In this document: positions 26,265 through 34,033 of the stretch, one piece after another | Layout: every line of letters starts with the position of its first letter | Numbering within the stretch: the first letter of the stretch is position 1 | Assembly: GCA_003486385.1 (NCBI GenBank) | Contig: DNFT01000108.1 | Location: 1-56,947, forward strand | Direction: 5' to 3' | Source: Eubacterium sp. | Lineage (GTDB): Bacteria; Bacillota; Clostridia; Lachnospirales; Lachnospiraceae | DNA length: 56,947 bases | Notes under the pieces: model-generated | What the model was told of the DNA's origin: nothing | The model's database searches: none | Seen by the model: only the letters and a program-made list of their open reading frames with translations | Translations under genes and position numbers: made by a program

Positions 26265-29200
26265 TTACAGAATATCGAATTTATCCCTCACAGCGTTATC
26301 AAGCACTGCATAAGCCCTGACCGCTGATTTTACTTCCTGCTCATCGGCATTGCCGGCGAGCTTGCCGATTATATTGTTTAACATTCCAAAACGCCCTGCC
26401 GCATTTCTTCCGGCAAGCCCACATTTCAGAACCGGCTTAGGAGTCTTTATTACTCCCTTAGGCGTTTCCTCAGTTATATAATAATCATACTCGTCATCGC
26501 TGAATAACACAAACGTCTTTACAAACACACCTGAACACATATGTTTCATTTCAACTGCCGTATATTCATCAGTTCCATGCCTTGCATAGTGTAATACAAC
26601 CCTGTTCTGCGGATTTGCCCTGTATTCAACCGCTGTCTTATCCGCTATCTGATACGGAAGCACAAAATACCTTGATAATGGAAGAAAGCTTGCAAAAACA
26701 TATCCCTTCTGTGCCATCGAAGCTATAAGCTCATGGGCTGTCTTTATCCTGTCATTATCAAGACTATCGCACGATGAATAATATTTCAGCAGTGCAAGCC
26801 TGCAAATATTGATTACATCCCTGTCTGCAGACAGCCACGCCTCTATATATTCAAACACACATTCTTCAACCGGCTGTTCCTTCACAAAATACATATATGA
26901 GCCGTAAGCAATGTATGCCTCAACAATGCGCTCTCCGGCTCCGTTATCCTTGTAGCTGTGGAATACTTTATGGATTTTTTCTGTGTAATTCCCGGAAAAG
27001 AGCATCTGGCATATCAATCTCTCCTCAAGCTCATACATATCCACACCTTTTTCTGCTGCCGTCTCCCATATATTGTACATATACTCTGTAGGTCCATTGT
27101 AGTATGAGTTTAAAAATCTGAGAATAGTGTTATCATATTTTCCCTTGGAAAAAGCGTAATATGCCAGCCCTACAAGTGTATCCTCAGGCTTAACCTCCGC
27201 CTTATGCCCCTTTATCATAACGGTACACAGTCTCATGGCACGCTTAGGACTGATTCCCTCAAAGCTGACTCCTTCCATAAGTCTGTAGGCATCCTCATAT
27301 CTTCCATAAATTATAAGTATTTCAATAAGCTTAATCCGCTGTGCCTCTAAGAGCGGGTTATGCTCAAATATTCCTTCGCCATGCTGTGTGGCAAGCATTC
27401 TTTTCAGCTCTTCGTCCTCATAATTATCAAAATAATAATCTATCACCAGCGAAATAAGCTGTCTCCTGAATTGCGGCACAAGCCGCTCTTCTTCCGCGAG
27501 CTTCCCATACAGCTTTATCAGCTCAAGCTGCTTTCCCTTATATGCCCTGCTCTTCTCGCAAAAGTACAATGATAGCAGCAGATTTCCGTCCATATACGGC
27601 ATAAGCTGCTTTATCATAAGCTCATTTGTAAATACCCTGTCAAGCTTATACTCCACTGTATCCTTATACAATCTTCCAAAGCCATCCTCAAAGCTTACAG
27701 CAGGTTCTGAGGTATATATCCTTACATAGGCACAGCCATCCGAAACAGGGTATTTTTCAAAGGCTTTAAGCTCCTTGTGTCCAATTATAACATTCTTAAT
27801 ATTTTTATTGTTTACAATTATCCTGTATGTAAAAAGAACATCCGCAGCGCCTTTTGCATTATGGCTGTCTATCATGTCCTTCTTCATAAACTCAGAAAGA
27901 ATTATCCCTGTATTTTCATCCGCCGTTCCTCTTTCTAATTCTTCCCCGATAAATTCCCGTATTCTTGGAATATAATTGGCATAAAGCTGCGAATTGTTGT
28001 CCTTATTTCTGATTATATTCGCATACAAATACGCCTTCTGTGCCCTGTCTAGCTCGCTATTGTAGCCAAAATACAACAGCACCAGCTTAGGAAGCGGCGA
28101 TGTATCCTCCCTGTCCCTTGAGGCAAGATAATATTCAAACAGTTTTGTTACCTTTATTCCTCTTTCTATTCCTTTTTCGTACCACTGTATATACCTTGTC
28201 CCCTTCATGCCATTTCTGATCAGGATACCGCATATCGCCTCAAGAACTTCATCATTCCCGGACAGCCTGTACATACCTGTAAGCAGCCTGAACAGAAGTC
28301 TCTGCTTTCCATCACAGTTGAGCGCAAGACCCGCGGCCTGCTCTAAAAGCCTTTCCTCGACAATCCCTTCCTTGCAGCCATATAGCAGCACATGAATTTC
28401 AAAATCATTCAGCACACGCAGCAGAAGTGGCTGTTCATTGAGAATCAGGCAGGCCTCCAGCAAAAGAGCCGGGCTTCTCATTCCTCTGTTGAACTGTTCC
28501 TTTATTCTTAAAAGCTTAAGGCTCTTGTTCTTGGACATCTCGACATCAAAATACAGAAGTATCCACAATATCCTCCAATCGTGTTCCCCATTCTCATATA
28601 TATCCTTCACCAGCTGCGATGTCTCCACCGCATAAGCTCTGTCCTTGTTATAGAGTGTACTTACATACAGATAATAGCAGTACAGAACCTCATCATTGCC
28701 GCGTCCGGCAGCTGCTTCATCCCTTGCACATTCAAGATAGAACTTTGCCTCATTCATCTTATTATCGGATATAAGTATCTGACTCATCAAAAGGTTACAG
28801 TACGGATCGTCCTCGTCATTTTTCAGAAGCTCAGAAAGTGCATTCCTTGATGTGAGTATCCACTGTTCCATATTCACACGGTCAAGCCTGAAATTCAGAT
28901 ATGTTTTCATAAGCGTGACAATATTGCGCTTCTCGAACATATTGATAAGCCTTCCGTCATTCACTGCATAATTATCGACCTTAACAACAAGAGTTTTTCT
29001 TTCATACGGTGTTGAAAACACTATACGGCCGGTATTCCTTCCCGCATGAAGCCCCTTATCGCTCAGATAAAAGGTATATTCAAGCTTACCTCCGATAAAG
29101 TCTCCCTCATCATAGCTTGTCCTGTCCGTGATGATGAAATCTCCCTCTGCCTCTGCCTGCAGGCTCACATGTCCCCATACGCTCTTATTTATCATTACCG

Positions 29201-29888
29201 TTACAGGCATTTCACCCTCAAGGCTGTCAAACGATATCTCCTCCCTTTCAAGGCTTATACCGACCTGGCTTTTTTTATGGACCGCTATAAGAAATTCTTC
29301 CATAGCCGTCTTAATGTCCGTTCCCAGAATAAGCTCATCACGCAGCTTACCCAGCCCCAGGTCTCCATTTAAGAAAACATCTGAAAAGAACCTGTCAGAG
29401 AATATCCCCAGAGCCTCATTCTGATTAACCTTTGCAAGATTCGCAAGCTGGAAAAGGTTGGATATTTCCCCTATCTGCGAATTATAGGAGCCTGCTATAA
29501 CCTGAAATTCAAACGGAATCTCAACCTCTCCTCCATTTGTAACCGCTACAATTGAGCCTTCCACAAAATCTCCGGCAGCAAGTCCCTGCACATCCACAAG
29601 GTACCCGACAGTATTTTCCATGCCAATGAATCTGTCCGTCGAAAGCCTTACCCTTTTATTGGTTGAAAACAATAATCCTTTTATTTCACGTCCTATTCTT
29701 TCGGATATTCTTACACTACCTGCATATCCGGTATCAGATGGCTTTTCCGCCCCCGCATGTCCCGGGCTTCCTTCAGACTGTTCACAGTTCTTCTTTACGG
29801 CAGCAATTATCATCTCCGGCTCTGTAACGGCGGACAATGGCTCATATTCAAATGTTCCTCTTGCATATCTGTTAATCTGCTCCTTCAA
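26265..29888 (-). CDS. Very large helical-repeat protein (DUF5717-like)
   Basis: A 1207-residue soluble protein. The N-terminal 300 residues contain beta-rich Ig-like stretches (LVDVQGLAAGDFVEGSIVAV; GVISLEREEISFDSLEGEMP is similar to the archaeal/bacterial lectin-like Ig modules). From about 310 to 1060 it is nearly all helical with TPR-like pairs. A C-terminal module includes RVVLHYARHGTDEYTAVEMKHM and DDEYDYYITEETPKG. No enzyme motif is visible. The start is TTG, overlapping the rarA stop (TTGA) with GGAGG seven bases upstream. It is followed by the Hsp70-like gene. The pairing suggests a large scaffold with an ATPase partner. Function is unknown. Confidence 0.8.
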   Translation of the reverse strand: MKEQINRYARGTFEYEPLSAVTEPEMIIAAVKKNCEQSEGSPGHAGAEKPSDTGYAGSVRISERIGREIKGLLFSTNKRVRLSTDRFIGMENTVGYLVDVQGLAAGDFVEGSIVAVTNGGEVEIPFEFQVIAGSYNSQIGEISNLFQLANLAKVNQNEALGIFSDRFFSDVFLNGDLGLGKLRDELILGTDIKTAMEEFLIAVHKKSQVGISLEREEISFDSLEGEMPVTVMINKSVWGHVSLQAEAEGDFIITDRTSYDEGDFIGGKLEYTFYLSDKGLHAGRNTGRIVFSTPYERKTLVVKVDNYAVNDGRLINMFEKRNIVTLMKTYLNFRLDRVNMEQWILTSRNALSELLKNDEDDPYCNLLMSQILISDNKMNEAKFYLECARDEAAAGRGNDEVLYCYYLYVSTLYNKDRAYAVETSQLVKDIYENGEHDWRILWILLYFDVEMSKNKSLKLLRIKEQFNRGMRSPALLLEACLILNEQPLLLRVLNDFEIHVLLYGCKEGIVEERLLEQAAGLALNCDGKQRLLFRLLTGMYRLSGNDEVLEAICGILIRNGMKGTRYIQWYEKGIERGIKVTKLFEYYLASRDREDTSPLPKLVLLYFGYNSELDRAQKAYLYANIIRNKDNNSQLYANYIPRIREFIGEELERGTADENTGIILSEFMKKDMIDSHNAKGAADVLFTYRIIVNNKNIKNVIIGHKELKAFEKYPVSDGCAYVRIYTSEPAVSFEDGFGRLYKDTVEYKLDRVFTNELMIKQLMPYMDGNLLLSLYFCEKSRAYKGKQLELIKLYGKLAEEERLVPQFRRQLISLVIDYYFDNYEDEELKRMLATQHGEGIFEHNPLLEAQRIKLIEILIIYGRYEDAYRLMEGVSFEGISPKRAMRLCTVMIKGHKAEVKPEDTLVGLAYYAFSKGKYDNTILRFLNSYYNGPTEYMYNIWETAAEKGVDMYELEERLICQMLFSGNYTEKIHKVFHSYKDNGAGERIVEAYIAYGSYMYFVKEQPVEECVFEYIEAWLSADRDVINICRLALLKYYSSCDSLDNDRIKTAHELIASMAQKGYVFASFLPLSRYFVLPYQIADKTAVEYRANPQNRVVLHYARHGTDEYTAVEMKHMCSGVFVKTFVLFSDDEYDYYITEETPKGVIKTPKPVLKCGLAGRNAAGRFGMLNNIIGKLAGNADEQEVKSAVRAYAVLDNAVRDKFDIL

Positions 29889-31207
29889 GAGTTCTCCTCC
29901 AGTCGTTTCATGTGCTCACTGATATGTTTCTCATATCCATTGTCCGTAGGTTCATAGAACCTTCTTCCCACAAGCGTATCCGGCAGATACTGCTGCTTTA
30001 CATAATGCATAGGGTAATCATGTGCATACAGGTATCCCGTGCCATGTCCAAGCTTAGCCGCCGACTTATAATGCGCATCCTGCAGGTGCGGTGGAATAAC
30101 CGCCGTCTTTTCTCCTGCCACCTGTGCCATTGCCTTGTCTATTCCAAGGTAAGCGGCGTTGCTCTTAGGTGCCGTAGCAATATAGGTCACTGCCTGGGCA
30201 AGTATTATCTGCGCCTCCGGCATGCCTATACGCTCCACAGCCTCACAAGCCGACACCGCAACCACAAGTGCCTGAGGGTCTGCATTTCCCACATCCTCAC
30301 TGGCGCAAATCATTATTCTCCTCGCAATGAACTTGATATCCTCACCTGCGTACAGCATGCGTGCAAGGTAATAAAGTGCCGCATCCGGGTCTGAACCTCT
30401 CATGCTCTTTATAAACGCCGAAATCGTGTCATAATGGTTGTCACCGGTCTTATCATATCTTATAACTCTCTTCTGTATGCACTCCTCGGCAACCTCAAGC
30501 GTTATGTGTATCTTACCGTCATCCGCCCTGTTAGTCGACATAATGCCAAGCTCAACGGCATTGAGCGCATTTCTGGCATCACCGTTTGCAATATCGGCAA
30601 GAAATTCCGCAGCAGCAGCATCGATCACCGCATCGTAGGCTCCCATCCCCCTCTCCTTATCGTACACTGCAGTATGTATAAGCGAAAGTATATCCTCCTT
30701 CTCAAGTGCCTTGAGTTCAAAAATAATTGAACGCGATATAAGCGCCGAATTCACCTCAAAATAAGGATTCTCCGTGGTCGCTCCTATAAGAATGAGCGTT
30801 CCGTCCTCAACAAAAGGAAGCAGATAATCCTGCTGTCCCTTGTTGAAACGATGAATCTCATCCACAAACAATATGGTCTTACGTCCATACATCCCCATAT
30901 TATTCTTAGCGGCAGCTACCACATCCTCCATATCCTTCTTTCCGGCAACGGTGGCATTAATCTGTCTGAAATCAGCACTTGTTGTGTTGGCTATCACCTT
31001 AGCCAATGTGGTCTTTCCGGTTCCCGGAGGTCCATAAAAAATAATAGAGCTCAGCTTATCCGCCTTGATTGCACGGTACAGAAGCTTGTCAGGTCCTATT
31101 ATATGTCTCTGTCCAACCACCTCATCAAGATTCCGCGGTCTCATACGCTGCGCAAGCGGCGAATTATCCTTCATGGAATTTTCCCTCATATAATCAAAAA
31201 GGTCCAT
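29885..31207 (-). CDS. rarA: Replication-associated recombination protein A
   Basis: A 440-residue AAA+ ATPase of the RarA/MgsA/WRNIP1 family, acting at stalled replication forks. The N-terminus QRMRPRNLDEVVGQRHIIG is typical. Walker A GPPGTGKTT is at 59-67 and Walker B with the family Arg-Phe is FVDEIHRFNKGQQD (about 112-125). GATTENP marks sensor 1. The C-terminal tetramerisation region contains SDPDAALYYLARML and LPDTLVGRRFYEP. Length is normal. It is the first gene of the run into the DUF5717- and DUF5716-like genes, and its stop codon overlaps the next start. Upstream lies a 24-bp tandem repeat array. Confidence 0.96.
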   Translation of the reverse strand: MDLFDYMRENSMKDNSPLAQRMRPRNLDEVVGQRHIIGPDKLLYRAIKADKLSSIIFYGPPGTGKTTLAKVIANTTSADFRQINATVAGKKDMEDVVAAAKNNMGMYGRKTILFVDEIHRFNKGQQDYLLPFVEDGTLILIGATTENPYFEVNSALISRSIIFELKALEKEDILSLIHTAVYDKERGMGAYDAVIDAAAAEFLADIANGDARNALNAVELGIMSTNRADDGKIHITLEVAEECIQKRVIRYDKTGDNHYDTISAFIKSMRGSDPDAALYYLARMLYAGEDIKFIARRIMICASEDVGNADPQALVVAVSACEAVERIGMPEAQIILAQAVTYIATAPKSNAAYLGIDKAMAQVAGEKTAVIPPHLQDAHYKSAAKLGHGTGYLYAHDYPMHYVKQQYLPDTLVGRRFYEPTDNGYEKHISEHMKRLEENS

Positions 31208-31221
31208 AGTATATGCCTTTC

Positions 31222-31317
31222 CTATGTTTTATCATCTATAAAATCGTGAATTTACTTATCTGCAGTATTGTAAACTTACTTATCTATATTGCTGTGAATC
31301 TGATCATCTGAAAATAT
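31222..31317. repeat. Four degenerate 24-bp direct repeats upstream of rarA
   Basis: Units start at 31222, 31246, 31270 and 31294. Each keeps a phased core of TTATCT or ATCATCT, and the second and third share ACTTACTTATCT-type stretches. The array fills most of the 117-bp gap between rarA and the deacetylase gene, so it could be a protein-binding array. Confidence 0.5.
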
Positions 31318-31324
31318 TCCGGAC

Positions 31325-31993
31325 TTAATTTATAAGAATATCATCCACCGTGACAAAAATAAATCCTCTTGCCTTCAGCTCATCTACAATTCTTAGTGCC
31401 GCCGCAACCGATGATGGGTAGATATCATGAAGCAGGATGATGTCGCCATCCTTCGCATTCCTTACCACATGGCTCACAACTGCATCCACGTTGGTTGTAT
31501 TCCAGTCCTGCGGGTCGATTGTCCACAGAACCTTATTAAGATTTATCATACATTCAAGCTTCTCATTGTATGCTCCGTAGGGCGGACGTATGTATTCAAC
31601 CGGCTCACCTGTTATGCTCTCTATCGCCTCACAGGTTCTTCTCACCTCATCACACGCCGTCTGATCATTCAGTTCATCGAGCTTCACATGTGAAAATGTA
31701 TGATTTCCAATCAGGTGTCCATCCTCCTTCATCTGAAGAAGCAGCTCCTCATTGCCCTCTATATGTTCTCCAAGTATAAAGAAGCTCGCGACAACCTCCC
31801 TTTTTTTCAGTCCTTCGAGCAGTTCCTTCGTGTAAGTCCCATGCGGTCCATCGTCGAATGTCAGTGCAATCACATTCTCATAAAAAGTGGTCGATGCCTT
31901 GACACTGTCTTCCACATTGCTCTCATATATAAGCACAAACACAAACAGGTCAAGACATAATAATGTGCAGATAACAAGCAGCCTCCTAGCCAT
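31325..31993 (-). CDS. Polysaccharide deacetylase (NodB domain), membrane-anchored
   Basis: A 222-residue protein with a non-cleaved N-terminal helix (about 5-22) and a complete NodB domain. Motifs are TFDDGPHG (catalytic Asp and metal Asp), HTFSHVKL (metal His pair), RPPYGAYN, the DPQDWNT segment and IILLHD (catalytic His). It would remove acetyl groups from peptidoglycan or another acetylated glycan outside the membrane. The start at 31993 follows GGGGA. An upstream GTG seven codons earlier is possible but lacks a site. No close operon partner is evident. Confidence 0.93.
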   Translation of the reverse strand: MARRLLVICTLLCLDLFVFVLIYESNVEDSVKASTTFYENVIALTFDDGPHGTYTKELLEGLKKREVVASFFILGEHIEGNEELLLQMKEDGHLIGNHTFSHVKLDELNDQTACDEVRRTCEAIESITGEPVEYIRPPYGAYNEKLECMINLNKVLWTIDPQDWNTTNVDAVVSHVVRNAKDGDIILLHDIYPSSVAAALRIVDELKARGFIFVTVDDILIN

Positions 31994-32071
31994 CTGTAAT
32001 TCCCCAATATACACTCATTATACATTCATTCGATTATATGCCATAAAGCCCGTACTAATTAACAATTTATG

Positions 32072-32761
32072 TTACTGTTTTATATCCACATTTCCCTTAT
32101 CGTCAACAGATTTAACATCAACATAGCCCTCCAGCTCATCAAGCTTCATGCTGACAAAACGATCCTCCTTAAGCTCCGGCTCAGGAAAGGCATTTCTATT
32201 AAGCTTATTGGAAGCCTTGAGTGAATTGAGCTTATTTATATTCCGCGGTGGAACTCCCTCATCTTTTTCCGTTTTCTTCCCATGCCCCTGTTTCTTATAG
32301 CCATCCATAGACGTAATGGTATTATAGACATTTCTTGCCGGCTTAGCCTGCTTCACATCATCTACTGCCGAGTGATAAAGTATATGTCTTGGTATTGTCA
32401 ATATCAGAAAAACTCCTAAGGCTATGTAATGGAAGGGCTCATCAAAATCCCCCACATTGACAACAAACATTGCAAGGAAACACAGCTCAACCACATCAAA
32501 TATCATATACCCGAAATAATTTCTTCCCTGCTGCCTTGTCATATTGTCAAACGCGTTCATTGCATAAAGTGCAGCAATATTGAATAACAGCGAATATCCC
32601 ATCATAAGTATCATAAGCGATAACTTGTACCACAATCTGCCATTATATCCCGATATAGTAACCACCATCACATAGACAAGTCCGCACAACAGCAGCAGCA
32701 TATTGACCGCCATGGTAATCTTACGCATATCCAATCTCTTATCGTTCTGTTTCTCTGCCAT
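32072..32761 (-). CDS. Integral membrane protein with four predicted helices, unknown function
   Basis: A 229-residue protein. A polar N-terminus is followed by four hydrophobic segments (MAVNMLLLLCGLVYVMVV, LSLMILMMGYSLLFNIAALY, MIFDVVELCFLAMFVV and YIALGVFLILTI). A hydrophilic C-terminal tail is rich in Lys, Asn and Asp. No motif is recognised. The ATG at 32761 has AAGGAG seven bases upstream, so the longer frame is not used. It lies 77 bp downstream of the VWA gene and could be cotranscribed with that set. Confidence 0.7.
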   Translation of the reverse strand: MAEKQNDKRLDMRKITMAVNMLLLLCGLVYVMVVTISGYNGRLWYKLSLMILMMGYSLLFNIAALYAMNAFDNMTRQQGRNYFGYMIFDVVELCFLAMFVVNVGDFDEPFHYIALGVFLILTIPRHILYHSAVDDVKQAKPARNVYNTITSMDGYKKQGHGKKTEKDEGVPPRNINKLNSLKASNKLNRNAFPEPELKEDRFVSMKLDELEGYVDVKSVDDKGNVDIKQ

Positions 32762-32838
32762 GTCATATCTCCTTATAAAAAAGCAATCATTGTTTATTGT
32801 AACACATTTTCCGGTGGTGTACAACCTAGTTCATGCGC

Positions 32839-34005
32839 CTATACCGTTCCGTCAAATTTTGCCAAATCCTGCCCCTTTAACGCCATCTCAAGAAGCTGCG
32901 GCAGCTTCTGCGGACTGCATGCAAAGCATGGAATCCCAAGTGCTGCCACCTTCCCTGCCATCATCGGGTCGTAGTATGGCTTACCGCCGTCAGAGATCGC
33001 AAGCAGTGAAATAACAGTGACTCCCGAAGTTTTCAGCTCCTCAAGCCTTCTTATGAGTGCCGCCCTGTTTCCACCCTCCTCCAAATCGGAGACTATGAAA
33101 AACAGTGTCCTTGAGGGATTGGTTATAAACTGCTCACAATATGCAACCGAACGATCAATATCCGTTCCGCCGCCAAGCTGAAAGCCAAAAAGCAGGTCAA
33201 CCGGGTCATCTGATTTTTCAGTGAGATCCACTATATTCGTATCAAATGCGACAATCCTTGTGGTAAGGCTTGTCATAGATGCCAGTATGCAGGCTATTAT
33301 TGACGAATATATCACCGACTCGCCCATCGAACCGCTCTGGTCTACATCGAGTATTACATTCCACTTGTTAGCCGCCGATGTGCTCGTCCTGTCAAAAAAA
33401 TAAAAATGCTCCGGCACAATAGTTTTAAGCTCTTTATTATAATGCTTAAGGTTTCTCGATATCGTGAGCTTGTAGTCCATCGCTGATGCTGATGGAATAG
33501 GTGAATGCTTTCTTTTATTGACCGCCGCTGTCACCGCACGCTTAATATCCTGTTCAAGCATACTGTTTATCTGCTCGACAAGCTTTCTTATAAATTCTCT
33601 GACACTGTCCTTAGAACGCTTGGGTATCTGTTCCTTCAACATCAGGATTGTTGAGGCAAGACCTACATCCGGCTCTAGATTTTCAAGAAGCTCCGGCTCA
33701 AACATAAGCTGCTTCAATCCGCAGCGGTTGACTGCATCTGTCTGTATTATAGTCACTATGTCCTTGTCAAAAAGTGATCTTACATCTCCAAGCCAGCGGC
33801 TTATAAGAGGATTTGACGGCCCTCTTCCGGCACCGCCTCCATTTACGAAGCCTCCCTGCTCCTGCCTGTTATATATGGCTGCCAGCGCCATATCCATAAT
33901 CTGCTGCTCCTCATCAAGTCCTTCAGCTCCCATACCTGCAAACCGCTCCTCGCTGTCCTGCCCAAGTATGAGCCTCCACCTTTTCAGCTTTTCCTTATCT
34001 TCCAT
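32839..34005 (-). CDS. VWA domain protein (YehP-like)
   Basis: A 388-residue soluble protein. The C-terminal half is a von Willebrand A domain with the metal site DVDQSGSMGE (first Asp near 220, MIDAS Asp near 222), the GGGTDID loop and FFIVSDLEEGG. The helical N-terminal half resembles the CoxE/YehP type. MoxR-type ATPases usually work with such VWA partners. The AAA ATPase and the DUF5682-like gene lie just upstream on the same strand. The start at 34005 follows GGGAG; a longer frame would run through the end of the neighbouring gene. A metal-dependent adaptor role is inferred. Confidence 0.9.
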   Translation of the reverse strand: MEDKEKLKRWRLILGQDSEERFAGMGAEGLDEEQQIMDMALAAIYNRQEQGGFVNGGGAGRGPSNPLISRWLGDVRSLFDKDIVTIIQTDAVNRCGLKQLMFEPELLENLEPDVGLASTILMLKEQIPKRSKDSVREFIRKLVEQINSMLEQDIKRAVTAAVNKRKHSPIPSASAMDYKLTISRNLKHYNKELKTIVPEHFYFFDRTSTSAANKWNVILDVDQSGSMGESVIYSSIIACILASMTSLTTRIVAFDTNIVDLTEKSDDPVDLLFGFQLGGGTDIDRSVAYCEQFITNPSRTLFFIVSDLEEGGNRAALIRRLEELKTSGVTVISLLAISDGGKPYYDPMMAGKVAALGIPCFACSPQKLPQLLEMALKGQDLAKFDGTV

Positions 34006-34033
34006 TATACCAATCTCCCATTCTAAGAGCCTC

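Noticed and set aside
31222..31317. 24-bp repeats as a CRISPR array
   Set aside because: The units are contiguous with no spacers and are too degenerate.
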